Positions 9,563 through 18,579 are shown, counted from the first letter of the stretch. The stretch is DNA of 64,000 bases from Comamonas serinivorans (GCF_002158865.1 NZ_CP021455.1:3224001-3288000), one strand, 5' to 3'. Program-made: numbers and translations. The notes: generated from the sequence alone by a model not told the origin.

Positions 9563-10066
9563 CGGTGAGGGGTTGAATCAAAACGCGCGATTCTAGGGTG
9601 ACCCCAGGCCGGCCTGTGGAGCCGCCGCGACGGGCGGCGAGCGGGTTGGCGTGCCGGTTGGCAAGCCAGCCCGGCTGCCGTCGACCGCCTCGGCCACGGC
9701 TCAGGCGTCGGGCGACGCCGCAGGCCGCACGTTGCGCGCCTGGACCCGGGGCACACGCCTGGACCCTGGACCCTGGGCCCTGGGTTGTGCGCTGCGGTCG
9801 CTCGCGACCCGGGAGTGCAAACCTCCGGGTTCGCCACGGCATCCGCAGCCCCGGCCAGCGGCCGCTTCCGCCTCACGGCACTGGCCAACCTTCGCCCGAT
9901 CAACCATGAGGTATGGCGCTGCTCCCGTTTGCATGCAAACGACAACAGCGCCATACCTCGGACATCAAAACCAAATGGCGTTCGCGTCATCGCCGCAGCG
10001 CGTGGCCATCACCCCTGGCCGGCGTGCCGCCCTGCGCGGTGCGAACGTGGGTCAAGCGCCCACGCG
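9563..10066. other. Intergenic region, no convincing gene
   Basis: About 500 bp between the symporter start and the porin stop. It holds repeat copy 4, some short imperfect direct repeats of TGGACCC near 9748-9780, and presumably the symporter promoter. The open frames here are GC-driven and have no protein-like composition. Confidence 0.5.
9910..9957. repeat. 48-bp palindromic intergenic repeat, copy 4 (best hairpin)
   Basis: Ends GGTATG and CATACC. The outer stem continues into both flanks and inwards: GAGGTATGGCGCTG pairs with CAGCGCCATACCTC without a mismatch. The inner arm is the palindrome CGTTTGCATGCAAACG. It lies 109 bp beyond the porin stop. Confidence 0.9.
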
Positions 10067-11119
10067 TCAGAACTGGTGGCGCAAGCCGACGCCGAACACG
10101 CGCAGGTTGTGCCCGCTGTCGGCCACCACGGGCACGCCGCCCAGCGTGGCCGAAGCCTGGCCGTCGTTGGCCAGGATCAGCAAGCGTCCGTACACGGCCG
10201 TGCGCTTGCTCAGAGCGTGGTCCCACCCCAGCGTCAGCACGTTCTGGCGCCGCGGGCTGTGCGCCACACGCCGGTGCAGCACCTCGGCCAGCAGCGTGTT
10301 GCTCGGGTTGACGGCCCACGAGGCGCCCAGGCTGAACAGCTGCGCATGGGGCACGCCCGCCGGACCACGGTTGCGCATCACGTTGCCCGAGAGCTTGAAC
10401 TGCGCCCACTGCCGGGCCACGCTCAGGCTCTGGTGCAGCGAGGCGCCCGTTGCCCCCGACCCATCCGCAGGTGGACTGGCCCACCCGTCGCGCGTGCGTT
10501 GAAAGCCATAGCCCACGTACCAGCCCTGGTGCGTCCACGCCAGGTTGCCGCCCAGGAACTGGCTGCGCCGGCCCGTCTCGTCGCCGCGCGCATGCGCCAG
10601 GCTGGCCGTCACCGGCCCCAGCGCGGGCGCGTGGTAGCGCACCAGGTTGCTGGCGCGGGCCGAAAACGCCCGCAGCCCGGTCTGGCCGTCGGTCAGCGAC
10701 ACCGCGTTCAGCGGCGAAAACAAGGCGTTCATGCTGAACGGGTCCGTCTTGAGCAGCGACAGGAACATGGGCGTATACATACGCCCCATCTCCAGGCTGC
10801 CCCAGGGCCCGCTCAGGCTCAGGTAGGACTGGCGCGTGAACGCCGCCGTGGGCCCGGGGATGGTGCCCTGGCCGTTGGCCGCGTTGATGCCCATTTCGAG
10901 CACAAAGCCGGCGCGCCAGCCGTCGCCCAGGTCTTCGCTGCCGCGAAAGCCCAGGCGCGAGGCGGCATGGCCGCCATCGACCAGGGTGGTGCTCCGGGTC
11001 GGCCCGGATTGCACGTGGCGCAGCATGAGGTCGGCCGTGCCATACAGGTTGACCTGGCTTTGGGCGGACGCGAGCGGGCATGCGGCAGCGCAGGCGGCTG
11101 CCAGAACGAGGTGTTTCAT
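10067..11119 (-). CDS. Gram-negative general porin
   Basis: 350 residues. A cleavable signal peptide (MKHLVLAAACAAACPLASA) is followed by the typical betaproteobacterial porin start QSQVNLYGTADLML. The body alternates polar and aromatic residues as in 16-strand beta-barrels, with the family elements RLGFRGSEDLGDG and GSLEMGRMYTP, and it ends in the expected aromatic residue (GLRHQF). It forms a trimeric outer-membrane diffusion pore. Substrate preference cannot be read. It is transcribed in the same direction as, and 140 bp downstream of, the CoA-transferase gene, with repeat copy 5 in the gap. Confidence 0.93.
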   Translation of the reverse strand: MKHLVLAAACAAACPLASAQSQVNLYGTADLMLRHVQSGPTRSTTLVDGGHAASRLGFRGSEDLGDGWRAGFVLEMGINAANGQGTIPGPTAAFTRQSYLSLSGPWGSLEMGRMYTPMFLSLLKTDPFSMNALFSPLNAVSLTDGQTGLRAFSARASNLVRYHAPALGPVTASLAHARGDETGRRSQFLGGNLAWTHQGWYVGYGFQRTRDGWASPPADGSGATGASLHQSLSVARQWAQFKLSGNVMRNRGPAGVPHAQLFSLGASWAVNPSNTLLAEVLHRRVAHSPRRQNVLTLGWDHALSKRTAVYGRLLILANDGQASATLGGVPVVADSGHNLRVFGVGLRHQF

Positions 11120-11194
11120 GGGGCGTGGCGAGTTGGAAGCGGGCGCGTGGCGCCCGGGGCTGCCACCGGTTCACCGGCGGCAACGAAGCTCAGG

Positions 11195-11242
11195 GGTATT
11201 GGCCGATGGCCGATATCAAATGAACGGCAAGGGACTCATACT
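11195..11242. repeat. 48-bp palindromic intergenic repeat, copy 5
   Basis: Ends GGTATT and CATACT, inner arms CCGAT and AACGG. It lies 19 bp beyond the stop of the CoA-transferase gene and 75 bp upstream of the porin start. Confidence 0.8.
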
Positions 11243-11261
11243 GCTTGCACCTGGCCGCTGA

Positions 11262-12464
11262 TCAGCGCACCACGCCGGCCGCCTGCAGCGCGGCCAGGGC
11301 CTGGGCGTCCAGGCCCAGCTCGTGCAGCAGCGCCTGGGTGTCGCGCCCCAGCGCGGCCAGGTCGGCCTGCTGCGGCAGGGGCTCGTGGCGGTAGCAAAAG
11401 CCCAGGCCCGCCGTGCGCACCTGCTGGTCGCCCGCCTGGTAGCGGGTGGCGGGCAAGGCCAGTTGCCCGCCCTCGGCCACCTCGGTCAGGAAACCGTCCA
11501 GCGACCGCACGCGCGCGGCCGGCACGCCCCGCGCATTGAGGCTGGCCTCCATGGCGGCGGCCGACTGGGCGGCAAAAGCCTGCTGCAGCACCTGCTGCAG
11601 GCGCTGCGCATCGCGCGCCTTGACGAACCCGCGCTCGCCCTCGAAGGCCGCCAGGTCCAGCAAGGCATCGTCGCGGCACAGGCCGGGCAGGTCCAGCACC
11701 TCGGTCAGCGCGCGAAACTGCGCCGGCGTGTTGGCCGCCGTGGACAGCCAGCCATCGGCACAGCGGAAGGTGTCGGCGCCGGGGCTGCCGGTGTAGCCGC
11801 GGTTGCCCACGCGCCGCGGCGCCTCGCCCTCGGTCAGGAAGGCGTTCACCTTGGGGTACATGAGCATGAGCGCTGCCTGCACCATGGACACGTCCACGTG
11901 CTCCCCCTGCCCGCAGGCCTGGCGGCGGTGCAGCGCCGCCGTGATGGACAGCGCGCCCAGCATGCCCACGGCCACGTCGACCACGGGAAAGCCCACCTTC
12001 ACGGGCGGCGCCGCCTCGTCGTCGCCCGACATCATCATCATGCCGGTCAAGGCCTGGATCACGTGGTCGTAAGCGCCCCGCCCCGACCACTCGCCCTGCT
12101 GGCCGTAGCCCGAGAGCGAGGCGTAGACGATGTCCGGCCGGCAGGCGCGGAGGTCCTCGTAGGCCAGGCCATGGCGGGCCACGGTACCGGGCCGGAAGTT
12201 CTCGATGAACACGTCGGCCGTGCGCGCCAGCTGGCGCACCAGCTCGGCGCCCTCGGGCTGGCGGATGTCCACCGCCAGCGAGCGCTTGCCGGCGTTGAGC
12301 GCGGCAAACCCGGCCGACTGGCTGTTGCGCATGACCTCGCCGCCATCGGGCGGCTCGATCTTGATGACTTCGGCACCCAGCTGCGCCAGGTACATGGAGG
12401 CCAGCGGCCCCGCGATGACGTGCGACATGTCGATCACGCGCACGCCGTTCAAGGGTTGGGTCAT
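11262..12464 (-). CDS. CaiB/BaiF (class III) CoA-transferase family protein
   Basis: 400 residues from the ATG at 12464 (MTQPLNGVRVIDMSH). Class III CoA-transferase signatures are clear: AGPLASMYLAQLGAEVIKIE, NAGKRSLAVDIR, DVFIENFRPGT, and SGYGQQGEWSGR. Such enzymes move CoA between carboxylic acids. The expected nucleophilic Asp lies in the DVFIENF / AYDH region, but the exact residue cannot be set by eye. It starts 8 bp after the TctC-type receptor gene, so the two form an operon opposite a LysR gene. This suggests uptake and activation of an organic acid; the substrate is unknown. Confidence 0.92.
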   Translation of the reverse strand: MTQPLNGVRVIDMSHVIAGPLASMYLAQLGAEVIKIEPPDGGEVMRNSQSAGFAALNAGKRSLAVDIRQPEGAELVRQLARTADVFIENFRPGTVARHGLAYEDLRACRPDIVYASLSGYGQQGEWSGRGAYDHVIQALTGMMMMSGDDEAAPPVKVGFPVVDVAVGMLGALSITAALHRRQACGQGEHVDVSMVQAALMLMYPKVNAFLTEGEAPRRVGNRGYTGSPGADTFRCADGWLSTAANTPAQFRALTEVLDLPGLCRDDALLDLAAFEGERGFVKARDAQRLQQVLQQAFAAQSAAAMEASLNARGVPAARVRSLDGFLTEVAEGGQLALPATRYQAGDQQVRTAGLGFCYRHEPLPQQADLAALGRDTQALLHELGLDAQALAALQAAGVVR

Positions 12465-12472
12465 GGGGCGTC

Positions 12473-13438
12473 CTAGCTGGTGTGGGCTTGCGACAGCGCG
12501 ATGATTTCGGCCATCTTGGTGTTCTCGGTCTGCACGAAGCGCGTGAAGTCCTGCGGGCTCGGGCTGGTCGCCAGGTCGCTGCCGGTCAGGCGCGCGTACT
12601 CGGCCATGCGCGGCTGCACGGCGGCGTGGTTGAGCGCGGTGTGCAGGCGCGCGACGATGTCCGGCGGCGTCTTGGCGTGCACCCAGATGCCGGACCAGGC
12701 CTCCAGCACGGCCTGGTCGGACTTCAGGGCCTCGACCAGTGTCGGCACCTCGGGCAGCACAGCGACCCGCTTCGCGCTCGTCACGGCCAGCGCCCGCAGC
12801 TTGCCGGTCTTCAGCGCCTGTTGCGCCGTGCCCAGGTTGGGAAAGGCGAACTGCGTGTCGCCGCGCATCAGCGACAGCGGGATCTCGACCGAGCCCGTCA
12901 GCGGCACGTGCACGGCCTTCATGCCGCCCAGCACGCCCAGCGTCTCGCCCGCGATGTGCGCCGGCGTGCCGATGCCGCCCGAGCCGAAGTTCAGCTTGCC
13001 GGGCTCGCGCCGCGCCGCGTTCACCAGGTCGGCCACGGTCTGCCAGGGGCTGGACTTGGCCACCATGAGCACGGCGCACGAGGTGGACAGCAGGCCCACC
13101 GGCGCGAAGTCGCCCAGGGCGAAGCGCAGCTTGGGCTGCAGCAGCTTCTGGATCAGGTGGGCATTGGTCGCCAGCATCAGCGTGTAGCCATCGGCCGGCT
13201 GGCCCACCAGGTACTGCGCCGCCAGCACACCGCCCGCGCCCACCTTGTTTTCGACGTACACGCTTTGCTTGAGCGCCCCGCCCAGCAAGGGGGCCAGCTC
13301 GCGGCACAGCAGGTCGGGTCCGCCGCCCGCGGCATAGGGGCAAATCAGGCGCACCGAGCGGTCGGGATACGGGCCGGCGTGCGCGGCGGTGGCCAGGCCC
13401 ACGCTGGCCAGCCCCCCCAAAAAGTGTCGTCTCTGCAT
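12473..13438 (-). CDS. Tripartite tricarboxylate transporter (Bug/TctC) substrate-binding protein
   Basis: 321 residues from ATG 13438, which follows AGGAG by six bases. A Tat-like signal (MQRRHFLGGLASVGLATAAHA) leads to the Bug-family start (YPDRSVRLICPYAAGGG). Later family elements are NKVGAGGVLAAQYL and FGSGGIGTPAHIAGE. Bug proteins are periplasmic receptors for carboxylates and are very abundant in Comamonadaceae. No tctA or tctB gene is present, as is usual for orphan receptors. Its neighbours suggest that it delivers the acid used by the CoA-transferase. Confidence 0.92.
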   Translation of the reverse strand: MQRRHFLGGLASVGLATAAHAGPYPDRSVRLICPYAAGGGPDLLCRELAPLLGGALKQSVYVENKVGAGGVLAAQYLVGQPADGYTLMLATNAHLIQKLLQPKLRFALGDFAPVGLLSTSCAVLMVAKSSPWQTVADLVNAARREPGKLNFGSGGIGTPAHIAGETLGVLGGMKAVHVPLTGSVEIPLSLMRGDTQFAFPNLGTAQQALKTGKLRALAVTSAKRVAVLPEVPTLVEALKSDQAVLEAWSGIWVHAKTPPDIVARLHTALNHAAVQPRMAEYARLTGSDLATSPSPQDFTRFVQTENTKMAEIIALSQAHTS

Positions 13439-13532
13439 GTCTGTCTCCTGTGGTGTGGGCCGCACTGTAGGCAGGCGTCAGCATGATGAAAAGCGAAATA
13501 AACTCATCCATCCATCACCTTTTGGAATACTC

Positions 13533-14459
13533 ATGCGCGACGATGCCCACCTGATGCGCCTGCTGGCGCGGCTGCGGTTTCGCCACCTGCAGATGCTGGT
13601 GGCGCTGCGCGACTGCGTGACGCTGAGCGCGGCCGCGTCGCAGATGAACCTCTCGCAATCGGCGCTGAGCAAGATGCTGCACGAGGTCGAAACGGCCTTC
13701 GGCTTCGCCCTGTTCGAGCGCGCCCCCAAGGGCCTGGTGCCCACCGAGCGCGGCGCCCTGGTCATGCAGCTGGCGACCTGGATGCTCAACGAGCTGGGCC
13801 ACGCCACCGAGCAGCTGGCGCGCGAAGCGCAGCACAGCATCCTGCGCCTGGGCACGCCACCCTTCATCGCCCAGGCCCACCTGCCCCCGGTGATCGAGCA
13901 CCTGCTGCTGCACCACCCCTGCGAGTTGCGGCTGACCGAAAGCGGCGTGCCCCGCCTGTTCGACCTGCTGCAGCAAGGCCGGCTCGACGCGCTGCTCACC
14001 AGCCTGCCCAGCCGCAGCACGCTGCAGCGGGCGGGCGTGCAGGCGCAGGCCCTGTTCACGTCGGCGATGACGGTGATCGCGCCGCGCCACCATGCGCTGG
14101 CCACGGCCCGCCCCGCCCGCTTTGCCGAGCTGCGCGCCGAGCGCTGGATCGTGCCGGCCGAATCCACGCTGGGCCGCAGCGCGTTCGAAGACATGTTCAG
14201 GCGCGCCGGCGTGTTCGCGCCCGACCGGCTCGTGATCTCGAACAGCCCCGCCACCAACGTGGAGCTGGTGGCCGCCGGCGTGGGCCTGTCGTTCGTGCCC
14301 AGCCTGTCGCTGGCGCGCGCCACCTCGGCCACGCGCGTCCGCGAGGTGACGCTGGAGGCGCCGCTGCCCGCCTCCACCGTGGCGCTGGTCTACCGGCGCG
14401 AGTCCGACGCGATCCAGTGGCTGCGCGACAGCATCCAGGCGCAGGCCGGCGATTCGTGA
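13533..14459 (+). CDS. LysR-family transcriptional regulator
   Basis: 308 residues from ATG 13533. The N-terminal winged helix-turn-helix (FRHLQMLVALRDCVTLSAAA, then NLSQSALSKMLHEVE) is followed by a LysR effector-binding domain (about residues 95-300, LRLGTPPFIAQAHLPPVIEH). It is divergent from the TctC/CoA-transferase operon across a 94-bp gap. The gap holds an AT-richer stretch with a loose ATGA...TCAT dyad at 13486-13507 that could be its operator. The layout suggests that it controls the operon in response to the substrate. The ligand is unknown. Confidence 0.9.
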   Translation: MRDDAHLMRLLARLRFRHLQMLVALRDCVTLSAAASQMNLSQSALSKMLHEVETAFGFALFERAPKGLVPTERGALVMQLATWMLNELGHATEQLAREAQHSILRLGTPPFIAQAHLPPVIEHLLLHHPCELRLTESGVPRLFDLLQQGRLDALLTSLPSRSTLQRAGVQAQALFTSAMTVIAPRHHALATARPARFAELRAERWIVPAESTLGRSAFEDMFRRAGVFAPDRLVISNSPATNVELVAAGVGLSFVPSLSLARATSATRVREVTLEAPLPASTVALVYRRESDAIQWLRDSIQAQAGDS

Positions 14460-14464
14460 GGGGC

Positions 14465-14512
14465 AGTATGGGCCTGCTGCCGATTTTCATGAATCGGAGA
14501 CGACGCCATACT
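14465..14512. repeat. 48-bp palindromic intergenic repeat, copy 6
   Basis: Ends AGTATG and CATACT. The inner arms have changed together from CCGTT/AACGG to CCGAT/ATCGG, keeping the stem. It starts 5 bp after the LysR stop. Confidence 0.9.
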
Positions 14513-14699
14513 GCAGGCGCCATGATGGGTCAGCGTGTCGGTTGAGCGCCTACGCCCGCCAGGCGCGCGAGCGCTGGCGGCCCCGCTCTGCATGGCGCAG
14601 GTGCAGGGCAGCGCCCAGCCCGCGCACCGCCGCCGTGGGCCGCCGATGCGCCCCTCCCGCCAGGCGGACGCCGGGCGCGGCGCGATTAGAATGCGCCCC

Positions 14700-14905
14700 G
14701 TTGGTGCCGCGGCGGCCTGTCTGGCCAGCGGTTAAACGGGAAGCAGGGAGTGCGGTGCCAAGCCGCTTCAGCCTGCGCTGCCCCCGCAACGGTGAGCAAG
14801 CCGACCCCATTGGGTCAGGCGGTGTCGAACATGCCACTGCCGTCAGGTGACGGTGGGAAGGCCACACCGCCGTCTTGCCAGCCCGGATACCGGCCAACAC
14901 GGTTG
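14700..14905 (+). promoter_or_regulatory. Cobalamin riboswitch (B12 element)
   Basis: The conserved pieces occur in the correct order: GGTGCC near 14703, the AAACGGGAA segment near 14733, GCTGCCCCCGCAACGGT at 14777-14793, GGTGGGAAGG near 14852, and the B12 box GCCAGCCCGGATACCGGCC at 14877-14895. It lies about 85 bp upstream of cobG in the same direction. It should reduce cob expression when adenosylcobalamin is bound. Confidence 0.93.
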
Positions 14906-14988
14906 CGATGCCGCTTCAGGCATGGTGTTTGCGTCTGAGGGCCTGCGGGGATGCAGTGCAGGCGCGGTCCTGGATTCTTCCCCCCACG

Positions 14989-16302
14989 ATGGCGAGCGCA
15001 TTCCTGGTGCAAGGCTGGTGTCCCACGGCATGGCAGCCCATGCGGGCCCACGACGGCTGGCTGGTGCGCGTGCGCCCGCAGCAGGCCACGCTGCGCGTCG
15101 CCCAGTGGCGGCAGCTGGCCGACCTGGCCGAGTGCCACGCCAACGGCCAGCTTGAACTCACGCGCCTGGGCAACGTGCAGCTGCGCGCCGTTCCCGATGC
15201 CGCCGTCGCCCCCCTGCGCCAAGGCCTGGTCGCGGCCGCGCTGGTGCATGGCGACCCCGAGGCCGATGCCGCGCCGGCCGTGCACTGCAGCCCGTTTCAC
15301 CACACCGGCGACCGCACGCACCAGCTGGCGCAGGCCCTGTCCCAGGCGGTGGCCACGGCGCTGCGGCCCGACGTGCTGCGCGCCGCCGGCCTGACGCCGC
15401 TGCCGAGCAAATTCAGCCTGCTGGTCGACAACCCGCAGCAGCACCTGCGGCGCCTGCAGGCCGACCTCCGCATCTGGCCGCTGGCTCAGGGGTATGCGCT
15501 GGCGCTGGGCTCGGCACCCACGCCCACGCCTGCACCCTCTGCCGGGTCTGGCCCCGTGTGGCTGCCCGAGCTGCCCGAGGTGGTGGCCGCCGCCGTTGGC
15601 GTGGCGCGCTGGTTTGCCCAGGCGCGCCTGCAGCGCCAACCGCATCCCACGCGCCTGGCGGCGCTGCTGCCCGACCACCCGCCTCCGCTACACGGCTCGC
15701 CGTACAGCGGGCCCGACCACCCGCTGCCGACCGCCCCCGAGCCCCCGCAGCCCGGTCAGGCAACCGCGTGGGGCCTGCTGGCCGGCGCGCCGCTGGGCCG
15801 CATCGACACCCGGCACCTGCGCCGCGCACTCGGCGCCTTGCCCCCGGCGGCCGAGGTGCGCGTGACGCCCTGGCGCTCGCTGCTGTTCTGCGGCGCCGAC
15901 CGGGCCGCCCTGCAGCTGACGCCTGACGACGCCCGCGCCTGGATCCTCGACGCCGACGACGCGCGGCTGCGCGTGTCGGCCTGCACCGGCGCGCCGGGCT
16001 GCACCCAGGCCCTGGCCACCACGCAGGCACCGGCCTTGCGCTGGGCGCCCCAGGTGCCCGCGGGCAAGCACCTGCACGTCAGCGGCTGCGCCAAGCGCTG
16101 CGCCCTGCCCGCCGACGCCGATGCGCTGGCCTGCGCCACCTTGGCTGAATCAGACACAGTATCCAGCCCTCCCCGTTCATCAAAAAACGGCGACAACCCC
16201 ATACTCCATGACGTCCACTGGACCGTGGACACCCCGCATCCCGGCAGCCGATTCACACCCGACGAGATCCGCGCCTTTCAGACCTTGACCCATGCAGCAT
16301 GA
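14989..16302 (+). CDS. cobG: Precorrin-3B synthase-like protein (CobG), carrying a repeat insertion
   Basis: 437 residues from ATG 14989. Two nitrite/sulfite-reductase half-domains are followed by the cluster-binding cysteines: CTGAPGC (C-x5-C) at about residue 330 and SGCAKRCAL (C-x3-C) about 35 residues later. CobG uses oxygen to hydroxylate precorrin-3A, which marks the aerobic pathway. The gene follows the riboswitch, and the cobH start overlaps its end by 11 bp. Codons ~390-406 are a complete copy of the 48-bp repeat (16158-16205), read in frame just after the last cysteine motif. Function is probably kept because the core is upstream. Confidence 0.88.
   Translation: MASAFLVQGWCPTAWQPMRAHDGWLVRVRPQQATLRVAQWRQLADLAECHANGQLELTRLGNVQLRAVPDAAVAPLRQGLVAAALVHGDPEADAAPAVHCSPFHHTGDRTHQLAQALSQAVATALRPDVLRAAGLTPLPSKFSLLVDNPQQHLRRLQADLRIWPLAQGYALALGSAPTPTPAPSAGSGPVWLPELPEVVAAAVGVARWFAQARLQRQPHPTRLAALLPDHPPPLHGSPYSGPDHPLPTAPEPPQPGQATAWGLLAGAPLGRIDTRHLRRALGALPPAAEVRVTPWRSLLFCGADRAALQLTPDDARAWILDADDARLRVSACTGAPGCTQALATTQAPALRWAPQVPAGKHLHVSGCAKRCALPADADALACATLAESDTVSSPPRSSKNGDNPILHDVHWTVDTPHPGSRFTPDEIRAFQTLTHAA
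16158..16205. repeat. 48-bp palindromic repeat, copy 7 (inside cobG)
   Basis: Ends AGTATC and CATACT, inner arms CCGTT and AACGG. Being 48 bp, it keeps the cobG frame and adds 16 codons. It is the only good copy well inside a reading frame. Confidence 0.88.
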
Positions 16303-16963
16303 GTACATCACCGACGGCGACGCCATCTACCGGCAGTCGTTCGCCATCATCCGCAGCGAAGCCGCGCTCGAGCGGTTCACGCCCCTCGAAGAGCGCGTGG
16401 TCTGCCGCATGATCCACGCCGCGGGCCTGGTGGAGCTGGCCCCGCAGGTGCAGTTCTCGCCCGATTTCGCCACCGCCGCAGAAGCGGCCCTGCAGCGCGG
16501 CGCGCCCATCCTGTGCGATGCGCGCATGGTCAGTGAAGGCATCACGCGCAAGCGCCTGCCGGCCGACAACGCCGTCGTCTGCACGCTGCAGGACCCGCAG
16601 GTGCTGGCCCTGGCGGCCGAGCTGGGCAACACGCGCAGCGCAGCGGCGCTCGAGCTGTGGCGCCCCCGGCTGGCGGGCGCACTGGTGGTGATCGGCAACG
16701 CCCCCACGGCCTTGTTCCACCTGCTCAACATGCTGCAGGACGAGGCCTGCCCGCGCCCTGCGGCCATCATCGGCTGCCCGGTGGGCTTCGTCGGGGCCGC
16801 CGAGTCCAAACAGGCCCTGGCGGACTGGGGCCAGGTGCCTTACGCCATCGTGCGCGGCCGCCTGGGCGGCTCGGCCGTGGCCGTGGCCGCCGTCAACGCC
16901 CTGGCCAACCCGGCCGAATGGGGACCGGTGTCGGCGCCGCAGACCCAGGGGGTGGCGGCATGA
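16292..16963 (+). CDS. cobH: Precorrin-8X methylmutase
   Basis: 223 residues, normal for CobH/CbiC. It moves the C-11 methyl group of precorrin-8X to C-12, giving hydrogenobyrinate. Visible signatures are the N-terminal IYRQSFAIIRSEA, the catalytic His in CRMIHAAG, CDARMVSEGITR, and IGCPVGFVGAAESK. The ATG overlaps the end of cobG by 11 bp and the stop overlaps the cobI start (ATGA), indicating translational coupling. Confidence 0.96.
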   Translation: MQHEYITDGDAIYRQSFAIIRSEAALERFTPLEERVVCRMIHAAGLVELAPQVQFSPDFATAAEAALQRGAPILCDARMVSEGITRKRLPADNAVVCTLQDPQVLALAAELGNTRSAAALELWRPRLAGALVVIGNAPTALFHLLNMLQDEACPRPAAIIGCPVGFVGAAESKQALADWGQVPYAIVRGRLGGSAVAVAAVNALANPAEWGPVSAPQTQGVAA

Positions 16964-17733
16964 GCACCGGACAGATCATCTGCGTCGGCCTGGGGCCGGG
17001 CGACCCCGACCTCATGAGCGTGAAGGCCGACCGCCTGCTGCGCCAGTCGCGGCACGTGGCCTACTTCCGCAAGCGCGGTCACCCGGGCAAGGCGCGCCAG
17101 CTGGTGAACGGCCTGCTGCACGCGCAGGTCACCGAGTACCCCATGGAGTACCCGCTGACCACGGAGATTCCGCACGACGACCCGCGCTACGTGGCGCAGC
17201 TGTCCGACTTCTACCGCGACTGGCAGCAGCGCCTGACCGATCTGGCCCGCGAGCAGGACGTGCTGGTGCTGTGCGAAGGCGACCCCTTCTTCTACGGCTC
17301 GTTCATGCACCTGTACATCCGCCTGCGCCAGGCCGGGCAGGTGCCCGTGCACGTGCTGCCGGGCATCCCCGGCATGGTGGGCTGCTGGCACGCCACCGGC
17401 GTGCCCATGACCTGGGGCGACGACGTGATGACCGTGCTGCCCGCCACCCTGCCCGACGAGCGGCTGCGCGCCCACGTCGCCGGCGCCGAAGCGCTGGTCT
17501 TCATGAAGGTGGGCCGCCACCTGCCGCGCATCCGCGCCGTGCTGCAGGCGGCCGGCAAGCTCGACCAGAGCTGGCTGGTGATCAACGGCACCATGGCCGA
17601 CGAGCAGGTCATGCCGCTGCGCGAGGCGCCCGAGCGCTGCCCGTACTTCGCCATCGTCATCGTGCACGGCCAGGGCCGTCGGCCGGCCAACGACCTGCAG
17701 GCCGCGGGCAGCCTCGTGGCCCTCGACCTGTGA
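16960..17733 (+). CDS. cobI: Precorrin-2 C20-methyltransferase
   Basis: 257 residues. An SAM-dependent tetrapyrrole methylase with the N-terminal signature VGLGPGDPDLMSVKADRLL, the GDPFFYGSFMHLY motif and the SAM-binding PGIPGMVGCWHATG loop. It adds the second ring methyl group (C-20) to precorrin-2. It begins in the ATGA overlap with cobH and is followed after 10 bp by cobJ. Confidence 0.96.
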   Translation: MSTGQIICVGLGPGDPDLMSVKADRLLRQSRHVAYFRKRGHPGKARQLVNGLLHAQVTEYPMEYPLTTEIPHDDPRYVAQLSDFYRDWQQRLTDLAREQDVLVLCEGDPFFYGSFMHLYIRLRQAGQVPVHVLPGIPGMVGCWHATGVPMTWGDDVMTVLPATLPDERLRAHVAGAEALVFMKVGRHLPRIRAVLQAAGKLDQSWLVINGTMADEQVMPLREAPERCPYFAIVIVHGQGRRPANDLQAAGSLVALDL

Positions 17734-17743
17734 GGGGCGCTGC

Positions 17744-18517
17744 ATGACCGAGCGCCCCACCGCCTCAGCTGCCGGCCGATTGAGCGTGATCGGCATCGGC
17801 CCCGGTGCCGACGACCTCATCACCCCCCAGGTTCAGGCCGCCATCGATGACGCCACCGACGCGTTGGGCTATTACCCCTATGTGGACAAGCTCGCCACGC
17901 GGGGTCACCTGCAATTGCACGGCAGCGACAACCGCGAAGAGCTGGCCCGGGCACGCAGCGCCCTGGACCTGGCGGCCCAGGGCCGCCGCGTGCTCGTGGT
18001 GTCCTCGGGCGACCCGGGCGTGTTCGCCATGGCCAGCGCCGTGTTCGAGGCGCTGGACCACGCGCCCGCCGCCGACCAGGCGCGCTGGGCCGGGGTCGAG
18101 GTGCAGGTGCTGCCGGGCATCACCGCCATGCTGGCCGCGGCCGCGCGCCTGGGCGCCCCGCTGGGCCACGATTTTTGCGTCATCAACCTGTCGGACAACC
18201 TCAAGCCCGCGGCGACCATCACGCACCGCATCCGGCTGGCCGCGCAGGCCGACCTGGCCATGGCGTTTTACAACCCCAGCTCCAAGTCGCGGCCCGAGGG
18301 CTTTGCGCGTGCGCTGGCCGTGCTGCGCGAGGAATGCGAGCCGGGCCGCCTGATCTGCTTCGCCCGCAACGTCAGCCGCGCCGACGAGCGGCTGGCCGTG
18401 CACCGCCTCGATGCCGTGCAACCCGACATGGCCGACATGCGCACCCTGGTGATCGTGGGCAACAGCCTCACGCGCCAGGTCGGCCGCCACGTCTACACGC
18501 CGCGCAGCCATGGCTGA
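17744..18517 (+). CDS. cobJ: Precorrin-3B C17-methyltransferase
   Basis: 257 residues. Another tetrapyrrole methylase: SVIGIGPGADDLITPQVQAA at the N-terminus, SSGDPGVFAMASAVFEAL, and VLPGITAMLAAAARLGAPLGHDF. The MAFYNPSSKSRP segment is characteristic of CobJ. It methylates C-17 and contracts the ring. The cobK stop lies 55 bp away on the opposite strand, with a strong hairpin between the two. Confidence 0.96.
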   Translation: MTERPTASAAGRLSVIGIGPGADDLITPQVQAAIDDATDALGYYPYVDKLATRGHLQLHGSDNREELARARSALDLAAQGRRVLVVSSGDPGVFAMASAVFEALDHAPAADQARWAGVEVQVLPGITAMLAAAARLGAPLGHDFCVINLSDNLKPAATITHRIRLAAQADLAMAFYNPSSKSRPEGFARALAVLREECEPGRLICFARNVSRADERLAVHRLDAVQPDMADMRTLVIVGNSLTRQVGRHVYTPRSHG

Positions 18518-18549
18518 GGGTCGGCCTTCCCGTCCATCTCCCGCACGGG

Positions 18550-18579
18550 GCGCTGCCACGCCCGGGCGTGCTTCAGCGC
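18550..18579. terminator. Hairpin between convergent cobJ and cobK
   Basis: A two-part inverted repeat: GCGCTG...CAGCGC outside and the perfect palindrome CACGCCCGGGCGTG inside. It covers the cobK stop codon. There is no T-run on either side, so it may slow or end transcription only partly. The end of transcription here is inferred. Confidence 0.4.

Noticed and set aside
11262..13511. A single 749-residue protein covering both the CoA-transferase and the TctC region
   Set aside because: The N-terminal part is the TctC gene in the wrong frame; the real CoA-transferase starts at 12464.
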